Source: an uncultured Paracoccaceae bacterium (GTDB taxonomy: Bacteria; Pseudomonadota; Alphaproteobacteria; Rhodobacterales; Rhodobacteraceae). Taken from it: a stretch of 64,000 nt of DNA. Both the position numbers and the translations under genes were made by a program. Of this stretch, positions 30,983 to 39,648 are shown piece after piece (position 1 is the stretch's first letter; each line of letters starts with the position of its first letter). The DNA is taken from the NCBI GenBank assembly GCA_947498985.1, contig CANMMF010000001.1, forward strand, positions 1-64,000, given 5' to 3'. Under the pieces are notes generated by a model, which was given only the letters and a program-made list of their open reading frames with translations, searched no databases and was not told the DNA's origin.

Positions 30983-31600
30983 TTATTCCCGAAACCGGTG
31001 GGCAGAGACGTTGATGTCACCCCAGTCTTCCTGCGCGATCCACGCACCGCTCAGCGCATCCCAGAGCGCCCCCGCACCTTCATCGAGGCGCAAGCGCGCG
31101 GGATGCACGCGCCTCGGCGCGCCGCTCTTGGCCTGAAGTCTCACGATCCGGCGCTCCTGCACGGCTTTGGCGAGCGCGGGCAGACGTGGATCCGGCGGGC
31201 CGTCCTGCCGCTCAGACGGCGGGAACAGCGCGCGGGTCTCGGCCATGCGGGCGCGCACCGGGGCGGCAAAGCTCTCCCAGACCTTGTCGCGGGCCAGCCG
31301 TCCCGCGCGCTCCAGCCCCAGCGCCGCCAGTTCCGGCACCCGGCGTGACAGGATGATCGCCAGCGCCTGCGCCTCTTCTTCGGACAGGCCGGTCAGTCGG
31401 GTGCGATATTCGAAGCCCAGCTCGATCCCGCCCTGGTTGCCCTGATGCACGATGATCGGCAGCCCGGCCTCCGTCATGGCATCGACGTCGCGCAGGATCG
31501 TGCGCGGCGCCACTTCAAGCGCATCGGCCAGCTGGCGGCTTGTCAGCCGCCCGCGATTCTGGAGCATCAACAGGATCTGCAAAAGGCGGGACGCGCGCAT
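30983..31600 (-). CDS. YafY/WYL-type HTH transcriptional regulator
   Basis: MRASRLLQILLMLQNRGRLTSRQLADALEVAPRTILRDVDAMTEAGLPI. Confidence 0.9.
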   Translation of the reverse strand: MRASRLLQILLMLQNRGRLTSRQLADALEVAPRTILRDVDAMTEAGLPIIVHQGNQGGIELGFEYRTRLTGLSEEEAQALAIILSRRVPELAALGLERAGRLARDKVWESFAAPVRARMAETRALFPPSERQDGPPDPRLPALAKAVQERRIVRLQAKSGAPRRVHPARLRLDEGAGALWDALSGAWIAQEDWGDINVSAHRFRE

Positions 31601-31614
31601 GGATCGACACTAAC

Positions 31615-31631
31615 ATGACATAAGATGTCAT
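31615..31631. promoter_or_regulatory. Divergent operator candidate
   Basis: ATGACAT-AAG-ATGTCAT, 7-bp perfect arms, between the YafY-type regulator and the DUF6855-like gene. Confidence 0.65.
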
Positions 31632-31702
31632 ATAAGCCCTGCTATGGCCTGCCGACGGGTTTGCGAATCAGCGCAGGCCAAAGACCATCGAAAGGCCCTG
31701 AC

Positions 31703-32131
31703 ATGACCAGCGTAACCTACGGCACCGGCACAAAAGACGACCCCTGGCAGCTGAAAACACCGCCCTTGTCGTCGGATTTCCTCGTCTGGAAGGACACCGA
31801 CCGCGATCCCGCCGCGCTGGTGGTGCAGGTGGGCAAGACGCAACTGTCCTACGACCTGCGCTGTCTCGACGACGCGCATGCGATGTTACTGCAGAGGGGC
31901 GACTGGGTGCCGCTGGGCAATGCCGATGAAGGCAAGCCCACCAAGGACGGCACATTGGAGGACTGGGCGCGCAGCGCCGACAATCCGCGCGGCGGCTATT
32001 ACGGGCTGCGCAAGGGCTATCGTGGACGGTTTGCCAATTACGTCTCGCCGGTTCTCGAACTGCTGGGGCTGGCGGAGCTTGAGCACAACGCCCGCAACAA
32101 CCGCATCCGGGCGATCAGCAGGTCGGGCTGA
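31703..32131 (+). CDS. DUF6855-like protein divergent from YafY-type regulator
   Basis: YGTGTKDDPWQLKTPPLSSDFLVWKD...YGLRKGYRGRFANYVSPVLELLGLAELEHNARNNRIR; family recalled from memory. Confidence 0.65.
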   Translation: MTSVTYGTGTKDDPWQLKTPPLSSDFLVWKDTDRDPAALVVQVGKTQLSYDLRCLDDAHAMLLQRGDWVPLGNADEGKPTKDGTLEDWARSADNPRGGYYGLRKGYRGRFANYVSPVLELLGLAELEHNARNNRIRAISRSG

Positions 32132-32170
32132 GCGGCCCGGCCCGACGGGATCTCAAAGCGGTGCGCCGGA

Positions 32171-32398
32171 TCAGTGCACCGCCACCGGCGCCAGATCGTT
32201 CTGGCGGGCCAGCACAAAGGCCAGTTGGCGGTCTTTCACCAGGGCCAGACGCTCTCCGTCGGCGCGATGCACGGCGTAAAGCGTCTCGTGATCGCCGACC
32301 TGTGCCTGCACTTCGTCGGGCAGATCCGCCACCGCAACCGGACGCACATAGACGATCCGATCCTCGGTTCCGGTCTCAATTTCATGTTGCGTGTTCAT
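32171..32398 (-). CDS. DUF1150 family protein
   Basis: 75 aa, ...VRPVAVADLPDEVQAQVGDHETLYAVHRADGERLALVKDRQLAFVLARQNDLAPVAVH; follows hsp20. Confidence 0.8.
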   Translation of the reverse strand: MNTQHEIETGTEDRIVYVRPVAVADLPDEVQAQVGDHETLYAVHRADGERLALVKDRQLAFVLARQNDLAPVAVH

Positions 32399-32401
32399 GG
32401 C

Positions 32402-32812
32402 TTACCCTTTCCTGATCGAAATCGTCTGAACCACCGTTTCGGGCCGGCTCATGGTCAGATCCACATGCAGCAGCCCGTTTTCCATCACCGCTTCTCCCAC
32501 CTCAACGCCGTCAGCGAGCACAAAGCTCCGCTGAAACTGGCGCGAGGCGATGCCGCGATGCAGAAACACCCGTTCCGCGCTGTCGTCGCTCTGGCGTCCG
32601 CGGATCACCAGTTGCCTGTCCTCGACCGTGATCGAAAGATCGGATTCAGAGAACCCGGCCACCGCCAGCGTGATCCGATAGGAGTGATCCGAGGTTTGTT
32701 CGATATTGAAGGGCGGATAGCCTTCAGCGGATTTCGCCGTGCGTTCCAGCAGGCGTTCCAATTGCTCAAATCCGAGCATATGCGGGTATGATCCCAGCGT
32801 AAGCTTTGTCAT
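32402..32812 (-). CDS. Hsp20 family small heat-shock protein
   Basis: YPPFNIEQTSDHSYRITLAVAGFSESDLSITVEDRQLVIRGRQ...FLHRGIASRQFQRSFVLADGVEVGEAVMENGLLHVDL: alpha-crystallin domain. Confidence 0.95.
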   Translation of the reverse strand: MTKLTLGSYPHMLGFEQLERLLERTAKSAEGYPPFNIEQTSDHSYRITLAVAGFSESDLSITVEDRQLVIRGRQSDDSAERVFLHRGIASRQFQRSFVLADGVEVGEAVMENGLLHVDLTMSRPETVVQTISIRKG

Positions 32813-32813
32813 C

Positions 32814-32841
32814 GACACGTCCTTTGGCACAAGCGACCGTC
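32814..32841 (-). promoter_or_regulatory. ROSE-like RNA thermometer hairpin occluding hsp20 Shine-Dalgarno
   Basis: RNA 5'-GACGGUC(G)CUU-GUGCCA-AAGGAC(G)UGUC-3' pairs over 10 bp with a bulged G in UCGCU opposite the AAGGA SD. Confidence 0.6.
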
Positions 32842-32879
32842 CTTGGCGGGCCCCGTTATGGCAACCCGCCGCTTTCCCG

Positions 32880-32908
32880 ATATGGGAAGTCGACGCGGCC
32901 TCTGCAAG
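32880..32908 (-). promoter_or_regulatory. Sigma32-like promoter for hsp20
   Basis: Minus strand CTTGCAG-N15-CCCATAT; compare CTTGAAA-N11-16-CCCCATNT. Confidence 0.5.
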
Positions 32909-32985
32909 GGCTTTGCCGAAGCGCCCGAACCCGCTATCTTAACCACAAGAGGCCAGAACGCGCGGCTGTCACCGGGACCGTTTCA

Positions 32986-33210
32986 ATGAATGCACCAACC
33001 GACATCTCGATGAAAACCGACGACGTGCTGCGCGTGGAGCTTGCGGTGTTCCGCCGCGAACACCGCGACCTCGACGAGGCGATCCGCGCAATGCAGACCA
33101 CCGGCACCGCCGACCAGATCACGCTTCAGCGGCTGAAGAAGAAAAAGCTGCGGCTGAAGGACAAGATCGCCATGATCGAGGACCGGCTGCTGCCCGACAT
33201 CATCGCCTGA
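32986..33210 (+). CDS. YdcH family (DUF465) protein
   Basis: [53 protein letters not shown]. Confidence 0.88.
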   Translation: MNAPTDISMKTDDVLRVELAVFRREHRDLDEAIRAMQTTGTADQITLQRLKKKKLRLKDKIAMIEDRLLPDIIA

Positions 33211-33319
33211 GAAGCCACGCATCACCGGCAGGCAGTGCCGCGATTGCGCAGGTGCTGGCGGCATTGCTCCCTGCTGCAATCTGGCTATAGTCCGCGCTCC
33301 CAGCCTGCCGGAGGACGTC

Positions 33320-33808
33320 ATGGCGAACCAGAAGATCGGCATCATCATGGGCAGCCAGTCCGACTGGCCCACAATGCGCGAAGCCGCGGATGTGCTCGAC
33401 GAGCTTGGCCTGACCTACGAGACGCGCATCGTCTCGGCGCATCGCACGCCCGACCGGCTCTGGGATTACGGCAAGACGGCGGTGGATCGCGGCCTGCAGG
33501 CGATCATCGCCGGTGCGGGCGGGGCCGCGCATCTGCCAGGCATGATGGCCTCGAAGACCCGCGTGCCGGTGATCGGCGTGCCGGTGCAGACCAATGCGCT
33601 GAGCGGGGTCGACAGTCTATATTCGATCCTGCAGATGCCGCGCGGCTATCCCGTGGCGACCATGGCCATCGGGGCCGCCGGGGCCAAAAATGCCGGGCTG
33701 ATGGCCGCACAGATCCTCGCGCTGCAGGATCCGGCGCTGGCCGAAAGGCTGGATGCGTGGCGCGCGGCGCTCAGCGCGTCGATCCCCGAAGAGCCCAGCC
33801 GCGACTGA
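33320..33808 (+). CDS. purE: 5-(carboxyamino)imidazole ribonucleotide mutase
   Basis: [51 protein letters not shown]. Confidence 0.97.
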   Translation: MANQKIGIIMGSQSDWPTMREAADVLDELGLTYETRIVSAHRTPDRLWDYGKTAVDRGLQAIIAGAGGAAHLPGMMASKTRVPVIGVPVQTNALSGVDSLYSILQMPRGYPVATMAIGAAGAKNAGLMAAQILALQDPALAERLDAWRAALSASIPEEPSRD

Positions 33809-33878
33809 CGCAATTGCCACTTGAAGTGATGCGCGGGCGCGCGCAAACACGGGCGCGACAGCAGCAACGGAGCCCGCC

Positions 33879-34949
33879 ATGACCACGCCCCTCGCCCCCG
33901 GCAGCACGATCGGCATCCTTGGCGGTGGCCAGCTTGGCCGGATGCTGTCGGTGGCCGCCAGTCGTCTGGGCTATCGCTGTCACATCTTCGAGCCGGGGGC
34001 GGCCCCGCCCGCCGGGGACGTGGCCTTTGCCGTGACCACCGCCTCCTACGATGACGAAGCCGCCCTCAGGGCCTTTGCGGATGCGGTCGACGTGATCACC
34101 TATGAGTTCGAGAACATTCCGACCTCGGCGCTCGATCTGCTGGAGGCGCATGGCCCGATCCGCCCCGGTCGCGAGGCGCTGCGGGTCAGTCAGGACAGGC
34201 TCACGGAAAAGCGCTTCATGGCCGATCTGGGTCTGGCAACCGCGCCTTTTGCCCCGGTCGACAGCGCCGCGACGCTGGCGGAGGCGCTGGAGCAGATCGG
34301 CACACCCGCGATCCTCAAGACCCGTCGCTTTGGCTATGACGGCAAAGGGCAGGCGCGGATCATGGCACCCGGGGATGCCAGCCAGGCGCTGGCCGACATG
34401 CAGGGCGCGCCCGCGATCCTCGAAGGGTTTGTGCCGTTTTCCAGCGAAGTCTCTGTCATCGCCGCACGCGGGCTTGACGGGCAGGTCACCGCCTATGATC
34501 CCGGCCAGAACGTGCATGAAGGCGGCATCCTGCGCACCACCACCGTGCCCGCCGCGCTGCCCAAGCGGCTCTCGACCGACGCGGTGCTGATCGCGGCCCG
34601 GATCCTGAACGCGCTCGATTACGTGGGCGTCATGGGGGTGGAGCTTTTTGTGACGCCGCAAGAGCTTATCGTGAACGAGATCGCGCCGCGGGTGCATAAT
34701 TCCGGGCACTGGACGCAGGACGGCTGCGCCGTCGATCAGTTCGAACAGCATATCCGGGCGATCACCGGCTGGCCTCTGGGCGACGGTGCGCGCTATGCGG
34801 ATGTGGTGATGGAGAACCTGATCGGGGACGATCTGGACCAGGTGCCGGCCCTCGCAGGGGCCGCCAATTGCGCGCTGCATCTTTACGGCAAGGCCGCGGT
34901 CAAGCCTGGGCGCAAGATGGGTCATGTCAATCGCATCACGGCGCACTGA
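33879..34949 (+). CDS. purK: 5-(carboxyamino)imidazole ribonucleotide synthase
   Basis: STIGILGGGQLGRMLSVAASRLGY, FGYDGKGQARI, NEIAPRVHNSGHWTQDGC. Confidence 0.97.
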   Translation: MTTPLAPGSTIGILGGGQLGRMLSVAASRLGYRCHIFEPGAAPPAGDVAFAVTTASYDDEAALRAFADAVDVITYEFENIPTSALDLLEAHGPIRPGREALRVSQDRLTEKRFMADLGLATAPFAPVDSAATLAEALEQIGTPAILKTRRFGYDGKGQARIMAPGDASQALADMQGAPAILEGFVPFSSEVSVIAARGLDGQVTAYDPGQNVHEGGILRTTTVPAALPKRLSTDAVLIAARILNALDYVGVMGVELFVTPQELIVNEIAPRVHNSGHWTQDGCAVDQFEQHIRAITGWPLGDGARYADVVMENLIGDDLDQVPALAGAANCALHLYGKAAVKPGRKMGHVNRITAH

Positions 34950-34952
34950 CCT

Positions 34953-35528
34953 TTGGCCGCGGCGGACAAATATGACCGCATCACAGTCAAGAGCTGCGCC
35001 GATTTGCACAACTGGTTGCGCGCACATCACAAGCGCGACACCGGCGTCTGGCTGGTGACCTACAAGAAGCACACCGATCACTACCTGGATTGGGGCGACA
35101 TGATTTCCGAATTGCTGTGCTGGGGCTGGGTCGACAGCCAGACCCGCGGGGTCGACGCGGATCGCACCTCGGTTCTGATCGCCCCGCGCAACCCACGTTC
35201 CGCCTGGTCGGCGATCAACAAAGAGAAGGTCGCGGCATTGCGTGCCGAAGGCCGCATGCAGCCCGCCGGAGAGGCGCTGATCACCGCCGCCAAAGCCAAC
35301 GGCATGTGGAACTTTCTGGACGATGTCGAACGGCTGGAGGTGCCCGCCGATCTCGCCACGGCGCTGGCAGATCTGCGCCCGGTCTGGGAAAGCTGGCCCC
35401 GCTCGGTCAAACGCGCCACTCTGGAGTGGATCAAGACCGCGAAACGCGCGCCGACCCGGGCCAGGCGCATCGCCGATGTGGTGGCTTCGGCAAGGGAGGG
35501 TCTGCGGCCCAGCCCGTTCCGGCGCTAG
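34953..35528 (+). CDS. YdeI/OmpD-associated family protein
   Basis: WLRAHHKRDTGVWLVTYKK...ELLCWGWVDSQTRGVDADRTSVLIAPRNPRSAWSAINKEKV; TTG start. Confidence 0.8.
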   Translation: MAAADKYDRITVKSCADLHNWLRAHHKRDTGVWLVTYKKHTDHYLDWGDMISELLCWGWVDSQTRGVDADRTSVLIAPRNPRSAWSAINKEKVAALRAEGRMQPAGEALITAAKANGMWNFLDDVERLEVPADLATALADLRPVWESWPRSVKRATLEWIKTAKRAPTRARRIADVVASAREGLRPSPFRR

Positions 35529-35550
35529 CCGCCGTTGCGTGGCCCGGCAT

Positions 35551-36069
35551 CTATCCGCGCCCGGCCCCGCGCAGCCAATACCACAGACAGGCCGGCACCT
35601 CGCGCAGGATGCCCTTTATGGCCGGTTTCAGCCGTGCGCCGCGCAGCGACACCGGCGCAAGTCTTGGACGCAACCCCAGACGCCGCGCCACCAGCCCCGC
35701 GCGCGGGGCGTGCCAGAAATCGGTCACGATCAGCACATCGCGGACGCCCAGCGCCTGCAACGCGGGCAGCGCGTTGCGCAAATTCTCTTCGGTGGTGGTC
35801 GAGCGGTCCTCCGTCAGCAGCGCGTCTTCGGGAACCCCCGCCGCGCGGCAGACCGCGGCGATCACCGCGGCCTCGCTCGGGCCATGCACGCCGACCCCGC
35901 CGGTGGCGAGCACCGCGCGCACGCGCCCGTCATGCCAGAGCGTCGCGCCCTTTTCTGCCCGGCGGCGCAGCGTGGGCGACGGCACACCGCCCGCCCAGAC
36001 TGCAGCCCCCAGCACGATGGCCACCGGCCGTGTCTCTGGCTCCGCATTCATATCGGCAGAAAAGCACAA
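35551..36069 (-). CDS. YdcF/DUF218 family protein
   Basis: AIVLGAAVWAGGVPSPTLRRR...LATGGVGVHGPSEAAVIAAVCRAAGVPEDALLTEDRSTTTEENLRNA. Confidence 0.88.
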   Translation of the reverse strand: MCFSADMNAEPETRPVAIVLGAAVWAGGVPSPTLRRRAEKGATLWHDGRVRAVLATGGVGVHGPSEAAVIAAVCRAAGVPEDALLTEDRSTTTEENLRNALPALQALGVRDVLIVTDFWHAPRAGLVARRLGLRPRLAPVSLRGARLKPAIKGILREVPACLWYWLRGAGRG

Positions 36070-36169
36070 GGGATCGCCGCTTCACAGCCCCCGTATATCT
36101 TTTGACGCAGGCTGGCTTTCCTGCGCCATGCCATTAAGTCTTTGCCAAACGGAACGAGGGAAGAACGCA

Positions 36170-37018
36170 ATGACCGACGAATATACGCCGCCGAAAGTCT
36201 GGACCTGGGACAAGGAAAGCGGGGGCACGTTTGCCTCCACCAACCGGCCGGTGGCCGGGCCGACCCATGACAAGGACCTGCCGGTCGGCAAACACCCGTT
36301 CCAACTTTACAGCCTCGGCACGCCCAACGGCATCAAGGTCACCGTGCTGTTCGAAGAGCTTCTGGCCGCGGGCATCAAGGAGGCGGAATACGACGCCTGG
36401 CTGATCAGGATCGGTGACGGCGACCAGTTCGGATCGGGGTTTGTGGAGCTCAACCCCAATTCCAAGATCCCCGCCCTGCTCGACCGCTCGGGCGACACGC
36501 CCACGCGGGTCTTCGAATCGGGCGCGATCCTGCTCTATCTTGCGGAAAAGTTCGGTGCCTTCCTGGGCCAGCCCGCCGATCGCGCCGAACTGCTCAGCTG
36601 GCTGATGTGGCAGATGGGCAGCGCGCCCTATCTCGGCGGCGGGTTCGGCCATTTCTACGCCTACGCGCCCTCCAAGATGGAATATCCGATCAACCGCTTC
36701 GCGATGGAGACGAAACGCCAGCTCGATGTGCTCGACCGCAATCTGGCCGAGCGCCGGTTCATGACCGGGGATGACTACACCATCGCCGATATCGCGATCT
36801 GGCCCTGGTACGGCGGCCTTGTGAAAGGCTGGCAATATGAGGCGGCGGAGTTTCTCGACGTCGAAAGCTACACCCATGTGCGCCGCTGGGCGGATGAGAT
36901 CTGGGCGCGCCCGGCTGCCAAGCGCGGCCGCATGGTCAACCGTTTGAAGGGCGATGACCACGAGCGTCTGGAAGAGCGGCACGATGCCTCCGATTTCGAT
37001 GGTCTGGACGCCGGGTGA
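36170..37018 (+). CDS. yghU: Glutathione-dependent disulfide-bond oxidoreductase (YghU-type GST)
   Basis: YTPPKVWTWDKESGGTFASTNRPVAGPTHDKDLPVGKHPFQLYSLGTPNGIKVTV...LNPNSKIPALLD. Confidence 0.92.
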   Translation: MTDEYTPPKVWTWDKESGGTFASTNRPVAGPTHDKDLPVGKHPFQLYSLGTPNGIKVTVLFEELLAAGIKEAEYDAWLIRIGDGDQFGSGFVELNPNSKIPALLDRSGDTPTRVFESGAILLYLAEKFGAFLGQPADRAELLSWLMWQMGSAPYLGGGFGHFYAYAPSKMEYPINRFAMETKRQLDVLDRNLAERRFMTGDDYTIADIAIWPWYGGLVKGWQYEAAEFLDVESYTHVRRWADEIWARPAAKRGRMVNRLKGDDHERLEERHDASDFDGLDAG

Positions 37019-37069
37019 TGGCGATTGCGCGCGGTCGTCTCCGGGCGGCTGCGCGCTAGATCGCGGGTT

Positions 37070-38389
37070 ATGAACGAACAGGATCGATCAAAGGGCCTTG
37101 CCGTGCCGTCCGGGCGGATGTCGCGGGCCGTGCGCATGGGCGGGCTGACCGGCGGCATTCTGGGCTCTGCCGCTTTGGGCGGGGCGCGTGCGTTGCTCTC
37201 GGGTCAGCGGCCCGACCCGCGTGCGCTGCTGCTCACCCCCGGCAACGCGAGGCGCCTGACCGATGAGCTTGCGCGCATGCGCGGCGCCGCCATGAAGATG
37301 GGGCAGCTTTTGTCGATGGAGACCGGAGACATCCTGCCCAAGGAGCTGGCAGATGTGCTGGCGCGGCTGCGGGCCGACGCGCACATGATGCCGCCGTCAC
37401 AGCTCAAACGCTTGCTCGAGGCGGAATATGGCGCAGGTTTTCTCAAGCGTTTTGCGAAGTTTGACACGCGCCCCGTCGCGGCAGCCTCCATCGGGCAGGT
37501 GCACCGGGCGGTCACCAAGGACGGCCGCACGCTGGCGCTCAAGATCCAGTATCCCGGCGTGCGTGCGGCCATCGACGCGGATGTGGCCAATCTCGGCGCG
37601 CTGCTCAAGATGTCGCGGCTTCTGCCCAAAGACCTCGCGCTGGCGCCGTTTCTAGACGAGGCGCGCCGCCAATTGCACGAGGAAGCCGATTACACCCGCG
37701 AAGCCGAGCAGTTGCGCGCCTTCGCGGCGCTGATGGCGCAGGATGACGGGTTTGCCGTCCCGGAGGTGCATGCGGATTTCTGCACCGCTGCCATCCTCGC
37801 GATGGATTTTGTCGAAAGCCAGCCCATTGAAACGGTCGAAAATGCCGGGCAATCGCTGCGCGATGACGTCGCCACGCGCTTGTTTGCGCTGCTTCTGCGA
37901 GAGATCTTTGCCTTTCGACGCGTGCAGACCGACCCTAACTTCGCCAATTACCGCTGGCAGCCCGAGAGCGGGCGCATCGTCTTGCTGGATTTCGGCGCCA
38001 CCCGCGAATTTGCGTCGGATTTTGCCCAGGCCATGCAGGAGATCCTGCGCGCCAGCCTCGCCGGGGACCGGGCGCGCACCATGCAGGCCCTGCGCGCGCA
38101 GGGGATCGTGCCCGAAACCGCGCCCGACGGTCAGATGCGGGTGCTCGAACAGATGATTGCAATGGGGCAGGACACGCTGCGCCAGCCGGTTGTCGACTTT
38201 GGCGACACGCGCTTTCTCGAGGCCATGCGCGAGGCGGGCATGCAATTGGGCATGGAAGAGAACTTCCGCCATATCCCGCCGTGGGACGTGCTCTATCTGC
38301 AGCGCAAGCTGGGTGGGCTGGTGCTGCTGGCCACCCGTCTGGGCGCGCGTGTTCCGATGCGCGATCTGGCGAGCCGCTACGGCGCCTGA
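37070..38389 (+). CDS. ABC1/UbiB-family atypical kinase
   Basis: RMRGAAMKMGQLLSMETGDILP (KxGQ), AAASIGQVHRAV, LKIQYPGVRAAIDAD, VLLDFGATREF. Confidence 0.93.
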   Translation: MNEQDRSKGLAVPSGRMSRAVRMGGLTGGILGSAALGGARALLSGQRPDPRALLLTPGNARRLTDELARMRGAAMKMGQLLSMETGDILPKELADVLARLRADAHMMPPSQLKRLLEAEYGAGFLKRFAKFDTRPVAAASIGQVHRAVTKDGRTLALKIQYPGVRAAIDADVANLGALLKMSRLLPKDLALAPFLDEARRQLHEEADYTREAEQLRAFAALMAQDDGFAVPEVHADFCTAAILAMDFVESQPIETVENAGQSLRDDVATRLFALLLREIFAFRRVQTDPNFANYRWQPESGRIVLLDFGATREFASDFAQAMQEILRASLAGDRARTMQALRAQGIVPETAPDGQMRVLEQMIAMGQDTLRQPVVDFGDTRFLEAMREAGMQLGMEENFRHIPPWDVLYLQRKLGGLVLLATRLGARVPMRDLASRYGA

Positions 38390-39549
38390 ACCATTCCTGC
38401 GCCGACATTCAGACTGAACAGCGCAGGGTCGATCCCCTGCAGGGTTGCGTGACCCAGAAGCGCGGCGGCGAGCGCCTCGGCATGCACCTGCCGGCCCGAA
38501 CGGCGCAGATCCTCCGCCCAGAGCGCGGCGATCCCGACCGCGTGCCCCAGCGCCATCGCGGTGCCGTGCAGCGTCCTGACACCGCCGCCGGCGCGGGCCG
38601 ACACGATGCCCGCACCGGGCGCGGACAGGGCGGGTCCGGCGTTGGAGAAAACAGGCGGGCGCAGCATGTCGCCATCGTGGATCAGCGCGCCCACCGACAA
38701 CACGCCCCGCGCGGCTGCCGGGGCCGCGGGGCCGGTTTCGAAGAGCGGCGAGACCATGCGGCGGCTGTCATCGCCGACGGCCCCCATGACCAGCGGCGCG
38801 GTGGCCGCGACCTTCATCGCCAGCAGCATCTCGAAGATGCGCAGATTGCCGCGATAGGCGGTCTGCGCGGCGGCGGTCGCCAGCGTCAGCGGAAAGCCGT
38901 CCTCGGTCAGGCGCTCGATCTCGAAGGCGGTGTCGAAACAGAGCGAAAAGCCGATGATGTCCGGGCCCTGACGCATCGCCCAGAGAAAAGCGCGCAGAAA
39001 GCTTTCGGAACTGCCATGCCCGTCATCCGGCATCGCCTTGGCCACCAGCAGACGGTCAAGCCCGCGCGCCACACCGATGCGCAGACCCTCCACATCGCGG
39101 CCCAGCACCGTGCCTGCCAGATGTGTGCCGTGCCCGTTGGCGTCCTCGATGCCGCTGCCGGTGCTGTCATGCGCCTCGATCTGCACGCCGTGAAATGCCG
39201 GGTGATGCGCATCGATCCCGGTGCCCAGCAGCGCCACGCGACCACCCGCGCCGGTCAGATCGCTGCGTTTCGCGCCCACCGCCTCGAGGCCCCAGCCCGC
39301 AACCGTGTCGCCGTCGCGCAATTCGTCCAGCGGCTCCGATCCGATCAGGCGGGTCGCGACGGCGGGCGCGAGCGCCAGCAGATCCGACGCGTTGATCACG
39401 TCGCGCAACTGCGAAATCGGCACGTCCAGCACGTCGATCTCCGGATCGGCGCCGGCCTCCGCATCGCGCGGCGCGGCCCCTCGCAACGTGGCTGGCGCAG
39501 GCCGATGCCAGTTGCCGGACCGGTCGCGCAAGGCAATGAACCGCGTCAT
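38377..39549 (-). CDS. S8 (subtilisin)-like protein, predicted pseudoprotease
   Basis: His motif NGHGTHLAG retained; Asp motif is VALLGTGID (D to G) and Ser motif is HGTAMALGH (S to A). Confidence 0.82.
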   Translation of the reverse strand: MTRFIALRDRSGNWHRPAPATLRGAAPRDAEAGADPEIDVLDVPISQLRDVINASDLLALAPAVATRLIGSEPLDELRDGDTVAGWGLEAVGAKRSDLTGAGGRVALLGTGIDAHHPAFHGVQIEAHDSTGSGIEDANGHGTHLAGTVLGRDVEGLRIGVARGLDRLLVAKAMPDDGHGSSESFLRAFLWAMRQGPDIIGFSLCFDTAFEIERLTEDGFPLTLATAAAQTAYRGNLRIFEMLLAMKVAATAPLVMGAVGDDSRRMVSPLFETGPAAPAAARGVLSVGALIHDGDMLRPPVFSNAGPALSAPGAGIVSARAGGGVRTLHGTAMALGHAVGIAALWAEDLRRSGRQVHAEALAAALLGHATLQGIDPALFSLNVGAGMVQAP

Positions 39550-39648
39550 GAAAAACTCCGGAGCGAAATCAACTTCGCCCCAAATCTAACGCGCTGCTGT
39601 GGATAACGTCAGGGGGTCTAGCGTAAAAACTGCGTAATTTCGCGCCCG

